From Oceanobacillus sp. FSL K6-2867 (GTDB lineage Bacteria > Bacillota > Bacilli > Bacillales > Amphibacillaceae), in the NCBI RefSeq assembly GCF_037963145.1, contig NZ_CP150144.1, forward strand, positions 1 through 64,000: 64,000 nt of DNA, read 5' to 3'. Below, piece after piece: positions 49,408 to 58,237 of this stretch. A model generated the notes under the pieces. The model did no database searches and had not been told where the DNA came from. It worked only from the letters and a program-made list of their open reading frames with translations. The translations under genes and the position numbers were made by a program. Numbering within the stretch: the stretch's first letter is position 1; each line of letters starts with the position of its first letter.

Positions 49408-49764
49408 TCAGCCTTCCTGACCAAGCTGCAGGGCTACGCGAGAGGCATCTCCCCATAAGCGTTCTAAATTATAATAATTCCGTTCATCCTTGTGGAAAAT
49501 ATGACAAACAATATCTCCAACATCTACGAGGATCCAGCGAGCTGATTCAAAGCCTTCCATTCGCTTTACGTGTATGCCTTTTTCATCCATCATATCTTTA
49601 ATTCCACGTGCTATTGCCTGAACCTGTCTTTCATTGTTACCATGACATATTAAGAAATAATCTGCTACTAAGGACACTTGGTTCATATCTAAAGCGATTA
49701 TATCTTCTGCTCGTTTATCGTCACAAGCTTCAGCAATTAAATCGATAATTTCTTTATTGTTCAT
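49408..49764 (-). CDS. rsfS: Ribosomal silencing factor RsfS
   Basis: RsfS (118 residues, YqeL) binds ribosomal protein L14 and blocks joining of the two subunits when nutrients are poor. Family motifs: KRAEDIIALDMNQVSLVADY, FLICHGNNERQVQAIA, ARWILVDVGDIVCHIF and YYNLERLWGDA. Its start overlaps the yqeK end by 11 bases. Confidence 0.95.
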   Translation of the reverse strand: MNNKEIIDLIAEACDDKRAEDIIALDMNQVSLVADYFLICHGNNERQVQAIARGIKDMMDEKGIHVKRMEGFESARWILVDVGDIVCHIFHKDERNYYNLERLWGDASRVALQLGQEG

Positions 49765-50341
49765 ATAAGGAACTACCTCCAGTAATTTGTCTTGTTAAAT
49801 CATTATACGCATGAAAACTATCTGGATAAACCGTTGCGTTTTTAGACATTAAATAGGTTATCGTATTTTTGGATGCCATCCAACAGGCACGCGTTAAATC
49901 CTGCTTAGCCATTCTTCTAACTTCATCTACTCTCGGAAAAGACCTTCCCGGCTCAATATAATCTGCAAGGAAAACAATTTTGTCAAGCTTACTCATTCCG
50001 GCCTTACCTGTTGTGTGGTAATGAACAGCACTTTGAATTTCCTTATCCGTTATACCATACTCCCGTTCTATCAAAATCGCCCCAACTGGTCCATGCCATA
50101 GCTCATGATGATAATCAAGAAGGTCTTTTGGAAGTGTCGAGTTTCTGATCCAGCGTTCCATCTCGTCCAGTGAACGATATTTTGCATAATCATGAAGAAT
50201 AGCAGCTAGCTCTGCTTTTGTTTTTGATGCATTATAGCGGTCAGCAAGCTTCACAGCAGTTTCTGCTACGCGCAATGTATGCTCAAATCTTTTCACTGTT
50301 AAAAGGGCTTTTACCTTTTCAATTGCTTCTGTTTTATTCAT
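49754..50341 (-). CDS. yqeK: YqeK, HD-domain Ap4A hydrolase
   Basis: YqeK (195 residues) is an HD-domain enzyme that splits diadenosine tetraphosphate into two ADP. Metal-binding residues are visible in FEHTLRVAETA, LHDYAKYR (HD), HHELWHGPVGA and HYHTTGKAGMSKLDKIVFLADYIEPGR. The ATG 50341 is preceded by GGAGAAAG; a longer open frame extends into nadD but matches no YqeK. The first eight bases overlap the nadD end. Confidence 0.92.
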   Translation of the reverse strand: MNKTEAIEKVKALLTVKRFEHTLRVAETAVKLADRYNASKTKAELAAILHDYAKYRSLDEMERWIRNSTLPKDLLDYHHELWHGPVGAILIEREYGITDKEIQSAVHYHTTGKAGMSKLDKIVFLADYIEPGRSFPRVDEVRRMAKQDLTRACWMASKNTITYLMSKNATVYPDSFHAYNDLTRQITGGSSLYEQ

Positions 50342-50897
50342 ATAAATCTTTCTCCTTGATATAGGAAATGACAGGTTCTGGTACGATGTAATGAACCGAT
50401 CTCTTCCTGCGCAGCCAATTTCTAAGCATCGACGAGGAGATATCAATCATTGGAATGTCAATTTCGGTAATCGGATAGTTTGTATCAAGCTGATATCCCG
50501 ATCGTTTTACTCCTACAAAGCGCACGAGTGAAAATAATTCATCCACTTTATGCCAGTGGGGTAAATATTCAACCATATCTGCTCCAATAATAAAATAAAA
50601 TTCTTTTTCTGGATGTAATTTTTGCAATTCTCTCATCGTATTAACAGTATATGATTTACCTGTATGTTCTATTTCAATTGTATTTACTTTAAAATGAGGA
50701 TTGCTCTCAGTCGCTAACTCCAGCATTTGAATCCTATCCTCGGCACTTGTCTTCGATGCTGTTTTATGTGGTGGGGTATAGGTAGGGATAAACCATATTT
50801 CCCGTAGGTCCATCGCTAGCCTTACTTCCTCGGCAATCAATAAATGTCCTAAATGCGGGGGATCAAAAGTTCCACCCAATATTCCAATCCGTTCCAT
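50334..50897 (-). CDS. nadD: Nicotinate-nucleotide adenylyltransferase
   Basis: NadD (187 residues) makes nicotinate adenine dinucleotide from NaMN and ATP on the way to NAD. GILGGTFDPPHLGHLLIAEE holds the nucleotidyltransferase GxFxPxHxGH motif, and ISSSMLRNWLRRKRS the second (ISSTxIR-like). It is upstream of yqeK in the conserved yqeI-nadD-yqeK-rsfS-yqeM order. ATG preceded by GGTAGAGGAG. Confidence 0.96.
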   Translation of the reverse strand: MERIGILGGTFDPPHLGHLLIAEEVRLAMDLREIWFIPTYTPPHKTASKTSAEDRIQMLELATESNPHFKVNTIEIEHTGKSYTVNTMRELQKLHPEKEFYFIIGADMVEYLPHWHKVDELFSLVRFVGVKRSGYQLDTNYPITEIDIPMIDISSSMLRNWLRRKRSVHYIVPEPVISYIKEKDLYE

Positions 50898-51000
50898 GTC
50901 AAACTCCTCTACCGTCCATTAATGAAAATTATTAGTATACCCTAAATTGCGGAGTGCAAGCTTTTCATTGTTGCACCTGCACTCGTTTTACCTAAAGCAT

Positions 51001-51291
51001 TTACGGTAATTGCAGTTGTTTATTTTCCTTTGACTCTTTATAAAGCACAATCTGATTTCCTATGATTTGAACAATGTGAGCATCCGTTCCAGCTGCAATC
51101 TGTTCAGCGACTGAATCCTTATCTTCCATACAATTTTGCAAAACACTTACTTTAAGCAATTCTCTTTTTTCTAAAGCTTCTCCTATTTGTTCAATCATGT
51201 TATCGTTAACACCAATTTTTCCAACTTGAAAAATTGGCTTCAAATGGTGTGCTTCAGCTCGTAAAAAACGTTTTTGTTTACCTGTTAACAT
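51001..51291 (-). CDS. yqeI: YhbY/YqeI family RNA-binding protein (CRM domain)
   Basis: A 96-residue protein made of one CRM domain. LTGKQKRFLRAEAHHLKPIFQVGKIGVNDN has the GxxG-like RNA-binding loop (quoted pieces: LTGKQKRFLRAEAHHL and FQVGKIGVND). Members associate with pre-50S ribosomal particles. The gene starts five bases after the aroE stop and precedes nadD by 103 bases. Confidence 0.93.
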   Translation of the reverse strand: MLTGKQKRFLRAEAHHLKPIFQVGKIGVNDNMIEQIGEALEKRELLKVSVLQNCMEDKDSVAEQIAAGTDAHIVQIIGNQIVLYKESKENKQLQLP

Positions 51292-51296
51292 AAATA

Positions 51297-52142
51297 TTAT
51301 CTTCCTTCCAAAATAGCTTGTAATTGTATATCCAAATCATCCATGGGAACCCTTTTGTTTGTCCAAATCTCAAACGCATACTGCGCTTGATAGAGCAACA
51401 TAGTATGACCATAGTGTATTGCAGCCCCAGCCTTTTCAGCTTCTTTCAAAAACTTTGTTTGGAGTGGCTGATACACAATATCACTGGCAATTGCATCTTT
51501 TTTCAGTTGACTGAAAGAAAGAATCGATGCATCTGCATTGGGGTTCATTCCTACGGAAGTTGTTTGGATAATTAAATCATAATTCCCTATTCCCTCTTCT
51601 GCTTCCTTTAATGATACAACATTCGTATTTTTTGACAGCTCAGCTAGTTTAGCGATTTCTTCTGCACTCGCCTTTGTTCGATTAGCGATATCAAGATAAT
51701 CAAACCCGGCCCTGTCCAATGCATAATAAATCCCCCTTGCTGCGCCACCAGCTCCAATCAGCAAAATGTGTTTTGATTTATTTTGAAAAAAGGCAGGATA
51801 TTTGCTTTCTAATGACCGTAGATAGCCGATTCCATCTGTGTTATATCCAATCCATTTACCGTCGCGATATACAACCGTGTTTACAGCCCCCATTTGCTTT
51901 GCTGTATCATCAAGCATATCTAGATGGGAAATGATGTCTTGTTTATATGGGACTGTAACATTAAACCCATCCACTTTCTCTTTTTTCAAGTTAATTATAT
52001 TTTCTTCAAATGAGGCATCAGGACTAATCTCGTGCAATGTATAAGTTCCTTTTAAATTTGTGCACTCCAGGAATTTTTTATGTATCCATGGAGATAAGGA
52101 ATGCTGTATCGGATAGCCAATTAGCTTTAAGCTGTAATCCAT
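51297..52142 (-). CDS. aroE: Shikimate dehydrogenase
   Basis: AroE (281 residues) reduces 3-dehydroshikimate with NADPH in the chorismate pathway. KLIGYPIQHSLSPWIHKKFL is the substrate-binding start, GFNVTVPYKQDI carries the catalytic lysine, and LLIGAGGAARGIYYAL is the NADP-binding loop. I start at ATG 52142, preceded by AAAGGGGAGAAAG; an open frame to 52229 overlaps yqeH and is not family-like. It follows yqeH by 19 bases. Confidence 0.95.
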   Translation of the reverse strand: MDYSLKLIGYPIQHSLSPWIHKKFLECTNLKGTYTLHEISPDASFEENIINLKKEKVDGFNVTVPYKQDIISHLDMLDDTAKQMGAVNTVVYRDGKWIGYNTDGIGYLRSLESKYPAFFQNKSKHILLIGAGGAARGIYYALDRAGFDYLDIANRTKASAEEIAKLAELSKNTNVVSLKEAEEGIGNYDLIIQTTSVGMNPNADASILSFSQLKKDAIASDIVYQPLQTKFLKEAEKAGAAIHYGHTMLLYQAQYAFEIWTNKRVPMDDLDIQLQAILEGR

Positions 52143-52161
52143 CAATCTTTCTCCCCTTTGT

Positions 52162-53262
52162 TTACAACAATGATTTACGTATCGTAACTGAAACGCCTTT
52201 AGGACTATGTGCAGCAACTGTCGTTTCACTGCCTGAAATACTTACCCAGCCAAGTCCCGGAAAAACAATATCCATTTTCTCACCATTCAATTTAAAGGTA
52301 CTTTGTGTAAGCTTTGGTAATTGTTCTAAAGTGCTCTCATTCGGCGGAGCTAGCAATTCCCCTATATGGTTCTCATAGAGTTCATCGGCATTCTCCAGCT
52401 TCGTACGATGAATTGGAAGTTCGTTTGAGAAATAGCAAACAAACGATTGCCGGTCACCTTTGATAAAATCAATTCGAGCCAGTCCTCCAAAATAGAGTGT
52501 TTGTCCGTCATTAAGCTGGTACACTCTAGCTTTAATTTCTTTTTTTGGTGTGACGATTTTTAAATCTGCATCAGATAGATAGTGGGTTAGCTGGTGTTTA
52601 TTTACAATACCCGGCGTATCAATCAATGCGCTATGATCATCCAATGGTATTTCAATAAATCCTAAGGTTGTTCCCGGGAAATAAGAAGTCGTAATAACGT
52701 CAGCATATCCAGTTGATTGTTTTATTAGACGGTTAATAAATGTTGACTTCCCTACATTTGTAGTACCTACAATATACACATTTTTATTTTCGCGATAAGC
52801 ATCGATTTCCTGGGAAAGCTTTTCAATTCCTAATCCTTTTGCTGAAGAGATTAAGAAAACATCTTTTACCTTAATTCCTGTTTCTTTTGCTTCTGAACGC
52901 AGCCATTGTATGAGCTTATTGTGGTTTGTAGATTTTGGCAAAAGGTCTACTTTATTTCCCACTAATATAATTGGGTTATCGCCTGTAATTCTTGGCAGGC
53001 TTTTAATTAAACTTCCATTCACATCAAATATATCGATCATGTGAATAACAAGTCCATTTGCTTCTCTAATTGTACTTACCATTTTTAGAAAATCATCATC
53101 TGTTATTGCAACATCCTGTATTTCGTTGTAATGCTTTAAACGGAAACATCTCTTACATAATATATTTTCCTTATTTAATGAGGATGCTGGTGTATAACCA
53201 ATCTTCTCTGGATCAGCTGTCTGAATTTCTGCTCCGCACCCTTGACAATAGATTATTTCCAA
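52162..53262 (-). CDS. yqeH: Circularly permuted ribosome-assembly GTPase YqeH
   Basis: YqeH (366 residues) is a GTPase needed for 30S assembly. The N-terminal zinc finger (CQGCGAEIQ and CKRCF) precedes a permuted GTPase domain in which G4 (VGNKVDLLPK) comes before G1 (VGTTNVGKSTFINRL) and G3 (IDTPGI). The C-terminal domain binds RNA. It lies two bases after yqeG, so the pair is co-translated. Confidence 0.96.
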   Translation of the reverse strand: MEIIYCQGCGAEIQTADPEKIGYTPASSLNKENILCKRCFRLKHYNEIQDVAITDDDFLKMVSTIREANGLVIHMIDIFDVNGSLIKSLPRITGDNPIILVGNKVDLLPKSTNHNKLIQWLRSEAKETGIKVKDVFLISSAKGLGIEKLSQEIDAYRENKNVYIVGTTNVGKSTFINRLIKQSTGYADVITTSYFPGTTLGFIEIPLDDHSALIDTPGIVNKHQLTHYLSDADLKIVTPKKEIKARVYQLNDGQTLYFGGLARIDFIKGDRQSFVCYFSNELPIHRTKLENADELYENHIGELLAPPNESTLEQLPKLTQSTFKLNGEKMDIVFPGLGWVSISGSETTVAAHSPKGVSVTIRKSLL

Positions 53263-53264
53263 AC

Positions 53265-53780
53265 TTATTCCTCCCAGCTAATTTTTCCTTTTCGCCGCAT
53301 GTAATTTAGAATTTTTCGCTCAATTTTTCTGTTAATTCTTGTGATTTTACCATCCGTTTGAACTATAGGAACCACAAGAATCGTATAAAATCCAGCAAAG
53401 TTCCCTCCAAGAACATCTGTAAGGATTTGATCCCCAATTACAACAATTTCTTCTTTTTTCAAATTCATCTCTTTAGCTACTGTTTTAAACGCACGTCCAA
53501 GCGGTTTTCTTGCGCTGTACACAAAAGGTGTTCCAAGTGGTTCTGAGAAAACCTGTACGCGTTCTTGATTATTATTTGAAATAATAGTCACTTTTATATC
53601 ATGATCTTTCATTTGCTTAAACCACTGAATTACTTCAGAAGTTGCATCTTTTACATCCCAAGCAACAAGCGTGTTATCCAAGTCCGTAATAATTCCTTTA
53701 ATTCCTTGGCGCTTTAAAGTTTCTGGTTGTATGTCGAACACGCTCTTTACATGTTCATTAGGCAAAAAATTCGATAACAT
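53265..53780 (-). CDS. yqeG: YqeG family HAD IIIA-type phosphatase
   Basis: A 171-residue HAD-superfamily phosphatase. GIITDLDNTLVAWD gives the nucleophile Asp motif (DxDNT), VTIISNNNQ motif II, and VIGDQILTDVLGGNFAG motif IV. The likely role, from mitochondrial relatives, is dephosphorylation of phosphatidylglycerophosphate; this is not proven for Bacilli. It heads the yqeG-yqeH-aroE-yqeI-nadD-yqeK-rsfS-yqeM run. Confidence 0.93.
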   Translation of the reverse strand: MLSNFLPNEHVKSVFDIQPETLKRQGIKGIITDLDNTLVAWDVKDATSEVIQWFKQMKDHDIKVTIISNNNQERVQVFSEPLGTPFVYSARKPLGRAFKTVAKEMNLKKEEIVVIGDQILTDVLGGNFAGFYTILVVPIVQTDGKITRINRKIERKILNYMRRKGKISWEE

Positions 53781-54041
53781 CCATTACACCTCAATATAAC
53801 TGCAAATCAGTTCATTTTTTATCCAATACCACATTATAACCTAATCCTATAATAACTTACTAGAGATTTAAAGGGAGTGTTCAAAAAATCTCTTACTTCC
53901 CGACTATACTTTTAAAGTAAGTACAGTTAATTTATTCGTTTTAGGGCAAATATTATATATATGAATTTTTACAGGGATGGATTCGTTGTTTATCGCTAAA
54001 ATCCGAAAAAATCGTTCGACAAATTCATACATTTTTCTAAT

Positions 54042-54141
54042 TGTGGATAACTTTATCAACATTATTTAGTCTTCTCATATTAGAAACAATAAGCATTCAT
54101 AAATCCTTATACACAAGTTATCTACAGGCTTATGTAGATAA
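54042..54141. promoter_or_regulatory. DnaA-box cluster upstream of sda
   Basis: Sites related to the DnaA box TTATCCACA: TGTGGATAA (54042, perfect, minus orientation), TTATCAACA (54053, one mismatch), TTATACACA (54107), TTATCTACA (54118, one mismatch) and TGTAGATAA (54133, one mismatch). All lie within 100 bases, ending 85 bases before the sda start. In B. subtilis sda is activated by DnaA, so the sites fit. Confidence 0.8.
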
Positions 54142-54225
54142 CTTCCGCCTTGTTCTTACCGTTTAATCATGTTAAATTATTAATAGATTAAGCTAGTAAA
54201 TTTTAAATTTTAGGAGGGCTGTATT

Positions 54226-54366
54226 ATGGAAAATTTGTCAGATGATTTACTATTAGAATCCTATTATACAGCATGTGAATTGAAATTAAGCCCTGACTTT
54301 TTATCTCTATTTGAAGAAGAAATTCACAAAAGATGTCTATCACAAAAAATTAAACGTTCAGGTTAG
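54226..54366 (+). CDS. sda: Sporulation checkpoint inhibitor Sda
   Basis: A 46-residue helical-hairpin protein that inhibits sporulation kinase KinA when DNA replication is disturbed. ENLSDDLLLESYYTACEL then LSPDFLSLFEEEIHKRCL matches Sda almost position for position in length and pattern. The ATG follows TAGGAGGGCTGTATT. The promoter region has a DnaA-box cluster. Its neighbour yqeG is also the B. subtilis neighbour. Too short for typical gene finders. Confidence 0.93.
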   Translation: MENLSDDLLLESYYTACELKLSPDFLSLFEEEIHKRCLSQKIKRSG

Positions 54367-54390
54367 TAAGCGTAATATAATTTAAAACAA

Positions 54391-54428
54391 GGCCAGAAAC
54401 CTATTCACGTAAAGGTTCTGGCCATTTT
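54391..54428 (+). terminator. Terminator of sda
   Basis: GGCCAGAAACC pairs with GGTTCTGGCC (one bulge) and is followed by ATTTTTG, 25 bases after the sda stop. Confidence 0.85.
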
Positions 54429-55227
54429 TGTGCTAAAATCCTAACCAATTTTACTCTTTATAAAAAGGTTTTAAGATGAAGAATATTGACGCTTTGTAAG
54501 ATATGCAACCCACCTGAATTTCGGTTAAACTGTAAAAAAGGTCAAAACCCATCTTACAGTTTTATATAGAATATTGAGAACAGATCGATTTTATATTTGC
54601 TTTAGCAAAAAAGCTAATCAAAAAAATAGAAGAAGAGGGATCTATTTACTGCTATAAATCTGTATTTTTTTATATGGAATAGGTATACTACTAAGATTAA
54701 TACGCTTAAGATTACTTGACAAAACAACGGCGGGTCATCTGTTAATGAATATACTGACACCTAATCAGATGCCCTATCATTTTAATGATAGACATAAGTC
54801 AATCTATATGACAGTTTGGGTAAAAACTTTTTTAATAACAAGTGAAATCCATTTCTCAAAAATGAAATTTTGTAACTTGTTCCTTATAAAAGAGTTTAAT
54901 TAGTGCAACCCGAATAAAAAATGATATTATAATTAAGTGAGATGATTGTTGGGAGATATTAATATTATAAGAAACATGGAGGAAGCATTTATCTGAATGT
55001 AATGAAAGACTAAGGCTGTTTGTCTTGTTCCACTACATAGTTTACATATATATTTAATGTTTTTATGCTTTGGAAAGTAAATATTATGTTAGAAGTGACT
55101 AATCGCTCACATTCTTGTAAGCTGAATTCAAAAAATTAGACTTTCCCTGGCAATTCAAAATGTTAAGCCATGATTTTTTTATAAATAATACATACATCAT
55201 CTACAATTATAGAAAGAAAGGAAAAGA
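54429..55227. other. 800-base AT-rich gap without a recognisable gene
   Basis: I find no credible coding frame. Two perfect palindromic stems are present: AAACTGTAA / TTACAGTTT (54527-54562) and CTATCAT / ATGATAG (54774-54791). A GGAGGAAGC string near 54978 is followed only by a few codons and a stop. It marks the end of the conserved backbone; gene remnants or an AT-rich regulatory region are both possible. Confidence 0.5.
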
Positions 55228-56295
55228 TTGAAAATGATAATTGGATTAACGATTATTTTATTATTAGTATTATTTTTACCATTTACTAAGGTTGTGGAAA
55301 AAAACTTAGAAGTATTTTTGTTTATTATGGGTCTTGCAGCCGTATTGGTCAGCCAAGTATTAGACTGGGAACTCACGAAGGAAGCTTTGGTACATCCAAT
55401 AAATATTACATTGGCAGTACTTATTGCCGGTCTATTATTCCGTTGGTTTCAGGGACCAATTGAAAAAGGCATATTGGGATTAAGCAGAGCAATGCCATAC
55501 CGGTTGTTTATTGCCCTATTCGTAATCGTCATTGGACTGATTTCCAGTGTAATCACCGCTATTGTTGCTGCAATCATCCTGGCTGCAGTAGTTAGTATCT
55601 TACGGATGGATCGAAAATCAGAAATTCGCTTAGTTATCTTAGCCTGTTTTGCAATTGGACTTGGTGCTGCACTCACTCCTATCGGGGAACCGCTCTCAAC
55701 AATTGTTGTCGGTAAACTAAATGAAGATTTCTTTTATTTACTTAAGTTAGTAGGTTCGTCTGTAATACCGGCTGTAATTATTTTTGGTATTCTTGCCGCA
55801 TTTATGGTTAAATCGAGAGAGGAATTATCTCATACTCAAATGGCCGCTGGAAAAGAATCTAATGCTGAAGCTAAATCGAAAACGAAAACTGTAACGGAAA
55901 CAGAATCTTACGCTGAAATAATTATCCGCAGTTTGAAAATTTATTTATTTGTTATGGCATTGACTTTCCTGGGAGCCGGATTTGAACCTTTCATAGAGAG
56001 ATACTTACTTGACTTGAGTCCATTAATATTATACTGGATTAATATGCTCTCAGCAGTATTGGATAATGCTACACTTGCTGCTGCAGAAATTAGTCCTGCA
56101 ATGGATGCGCCGACAATCAAAGCGATTTTAATGGGGCTTATGCTTAGTGGCGGAATGCTGATACCGGGAAATATTCCGAATATCATTGCTGCCGGCAAAC
56201 TTAAAATTACAAGTTTAGAATATGCACGTTTTGCCTTTCCGGTAGGATTAATCGCCATGGTAGCATATTTCATCGTTATTCTGATAACTGGTTAA
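55228..56295 (+). CDS. DUF1646 family membrane transporter (putative cation transporter)
   Basis: A 355-residue membrane protein with about ten hydrophobic spans and two re-entrant-like loops. The first loop is AIGLGAALTPIGEPLSTIVV and the second is SGGMLIPGNIPNIIAAGKLK. Together with LDNATLAAAEISP these resemble the paired motifs of the ion transporter superfamily (NhaD, ArsB). The DUF1646 label is from memory of these features. A hydrophilic lysine-rich loop lies near residue 215. The start may be TTG 55228 or ATG 55234, both behind AAAGGA. It stands alone and ends in a terminator. Substrate unknown. Confidence 0.82.
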   Translation: MKMIIGLTIILLLVLFLPFTKVVEKNLEVFLFIMGLAAVLVSQVLDWELTKEALVHPINITLAVLIAGLLFRWFQGPIEKGILGLSRAMPYRLFIALFVIVIGLISSVITAIVAAIILAAVVSILRMDRKSEIRLVILACFAIGLGAALTPIGEPLSTIVVGKLNEDFFYLLKLVGSSVIPAVIIFGILAAFMVKSREELSHTQMAAGKESNAEAKSKTKTVTETESYAEIIIRSLKIYLFVMALTFLGAGFEPFIERYLLDLSPLILYWINMLSAVLDNATLAAAEISPAMDAPTIKAILMGLMLSGGMLIPGNIPNIIAAGKLKITSLEYARFAFPVGLIAMVAYFIVILITG

Positions 56296-56302
56296 AATAC
56301 AA

Positions 56303-56336
56303 ATAAAGCACTTCCTGTATAATGGGGAGTGCTTTT
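56303..56336 (+). terminator. Terminator after the DUF1646 transporter gene
   Basis: AAAGCACTTCC pairs with GGGGAGTGCTTT and is followed by TTTT. It lies seven bases past the stop codon. The next 370 bases up to 56710 show no gene and should contain the promoter of the MurE-like gene. Confidence 0.85.
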
Positions 56337-56710
56337 TACAGTTTTAGTTTAAGATCACAGATGGCGATTATGAATAAAACAGCTGTGGATTCAAAACGAG
56401 ATTAAGTTCTTCTGTAAGTCTTCCCAACATACAAATACTGAAAAATATTCTTATTTTGTATTATTTTCTCTTCAGGACAGAACAAGTTTTCCTAACAAAA
56501 ATGACTTTCTGGCTTTTACCAACCAAAATATCTAAAGCAATGACTAAATTTATATTCCACTCTATTTCCTGGCCAACAATCTAAGAATATTTTTTATATT
56601 CCCACCTATTTTATCTGTTATTTCCTCGATTAAAAAATATTAGATACGGGCATACCTATGGGTGGAAGAAATTATTCATATTGCTAACACAGGATAGAGA
56701 GGTTTTCAAG

Positions 56711-58189
56711 TTGAACACTAACGAATTACTAAGCAGCTTAAAAATAAAGTCAATATATGGTGCGCTCCCCGCAGAAGTACTCTCCATTGAACAAGATTCC
56801 AGAAAAGTAAAGAAGCATTCATTATTCATATGTATCAGAGGCTTTCAAACAGACGGGCATTCCTTTTACTCACAAGCGCTTCATAATGGCGCGAATATTA
56901 TTGTGGCAGAAGAGCGGCTGCCAATTGATCTTACAAAATATGCACTAGTAATTGTGAAAGACACCGCTAAAGCACTGGCTATCCTTGCAAATAAATTTTA
57001 TCACTATCCTTCAACTAACATGACAGTGTATGGCGTTACCGGTACAAATGGAAAAACAACCGTCACTACCCTAATTAAGCAGTTGCTTGATATGAATAAC
57101 CATGAAGCCGCATTGCTCGGCACAAACGGAATTGAACTTTTAAACGAATACACTGAAAGTGATAACACGACATGTGATGTATTAACCAATCAAAAAGTCC
57201 TCCATAAAGCTGTACAAACTGGGATTAATCATATGGTTATGGAAATATCTTCTCATGGTCTTGCACAAGGAAGACAGCGTGGAATTGACTTTGATGTGGT
57301 GACTTTTACAAATCTTTCACAGGATCATCTTGATTATCATAAGACAATGGAGAAATACGGCTACACAAAAGGGTTGCTTTTTGCACAGCTAGGAAATAAC
57401 TTGACAGAAGAGAAAAATATTATTCTAAATCGTGACGATCCGTGGTATGAAGTATATAATGACATGACACCCTTTGAAGTTATCTCGTACGGCATTTATA
57501 AAGAAGCTGACTTTCAGGCAACTTCTATTACTTACTATGAAGATCGGACATGCTTTACCTTACAATCACCAGAAGGAACTATTCCAGTGACCACAAAGTT
57601 AATTGGTGAATTTAATGTATATAATGTACTGGCTGCGATTGCATCGGTATTTATTAAAACAAAAATTGCAGTAACTGAATTAGTTCGCTCTTTCGCAAGT
57701 ATCGATCATATAACTGGGAGGCTGCAAAAGCTTGATATTGGAGCACCAATATCAATTTACATTGACTATGCTCATACACCCGATGCAATTGAAAAAGTAA
57801 TTGCTTCTCTCCAACCGTTTAAGCAAAAACGTATTCTGCTTGTAGTTGGTACCGGTGGTGATCGGGACGTCTCGAAACGTCCTCTTATGGCAGAGAAAGC
57901 ATCAATTGCTGATTATGTATTTTTGACAATAAATGATTCAAGATCTGAAGATTCTCAAGTTATCTTAACAGATATGAAAAAAGGAATGAAGCACGGTAAT
58001 TACAGATCCATTCCGAATCGAAAAACTGCAATAAGTCTTGCTATCGATATGAGTGAACCTGGAGATATTGTTATTATTGCTGGAAAAGGACTTGAGAAAT
58101 ATCAAATTATTAAAGATAAAAAACAACCCCATAGTGATAAGGAAATTGCAATACAAAGTTGTTTGATTAAGTATAATTTAAACGTGTAA
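56711..58189 (+). CDS. MurE-like Mur ligase paralogue with altered substrate motifs
   Basis: A 492-residue Mur ligase most like MurE (UDP-MurNAc-tripeptide synthetase), which adds the third amino acid of the cell-wall stem peptide. It has the three Mur domains: QDSRKVKKHSLFICIRGFQTDGH, ATP loop GVTGTNGKTT, MEISSHGLAQGR, and TKGLLFAQLGN with the likely carbamylated lysine. IDYAHTPDAIEK follows. But GCGGDRD is GTGGDRD, the DNPR meso-DAP motif is NDSR, TTPE is TTCD and GHE is GLE. The gene is outside any cell-wall cluster. I start at TTG 56711, eight bases after GAGAGG; TTG 56681 is possible. It may be a second MurE or a ligase with a different amino acid. Confidence 0.8.
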   Translation: MNTNELLSSLKIKSIYGALPAEVLSIEQDSRKVKKHSLFICIRGFQTDGHSFYSQALHNGANIIVAEERLPIDLTKYALVIVKDTAKALAILANKFYHYPSTNMTVYGVTGTNGKTTVTTLIKQLLDMNNHEAALLGTNGIELLNEYTESDNTTCDVLTNQKVLHKAVQTGINHMVMEISSHGLAQGRQRGIDFDVVTFTNLSQDHLDYHKTMEKYGYTKGLLFAQLGNNLTEEKNIILNRDDPWYEVYNDMTPFEVISYGIYKEADFQATSITYYEDRTCFTLQSPEGTIPVTTKLIGEFNVYNVLAAIASVFIKTKIAVTELVRSFASIDHITGRLQKLDIGAPISIYIDYAHTPDAIEKVIASLQPFKQKRILLVVGTGGDRDVSKRPLMAEKASIADYVFLTINDSRSEDSQVILTDMKKGMKHGNYRSIPNRKTAISLAIDMSEPGDIVIIAGKGLEKYQIIKDKKQPHSDKEIAIQSCLIKYNLNV

Positions 58190-58192
58190 CAT

Positions 58193-58229
58193 AGCTTGCC
58201 CTGTATTTTTTTTCAGGGCAAGCTGTTTT
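58193..58229. terminator. Bidirectional terminator between the MurE-like gene and the symporter operon
   Basis: AGCTTGCCCTG and CAGGGCAAGCT form an 11-base perfect stem, with T-rich loop and flanking T and A runs. It serves the plus-strand ligase gene and the minus-strand small protein gene. Confidence 0.88.
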
Positions 58230-58237
58230 AAAAAAAA

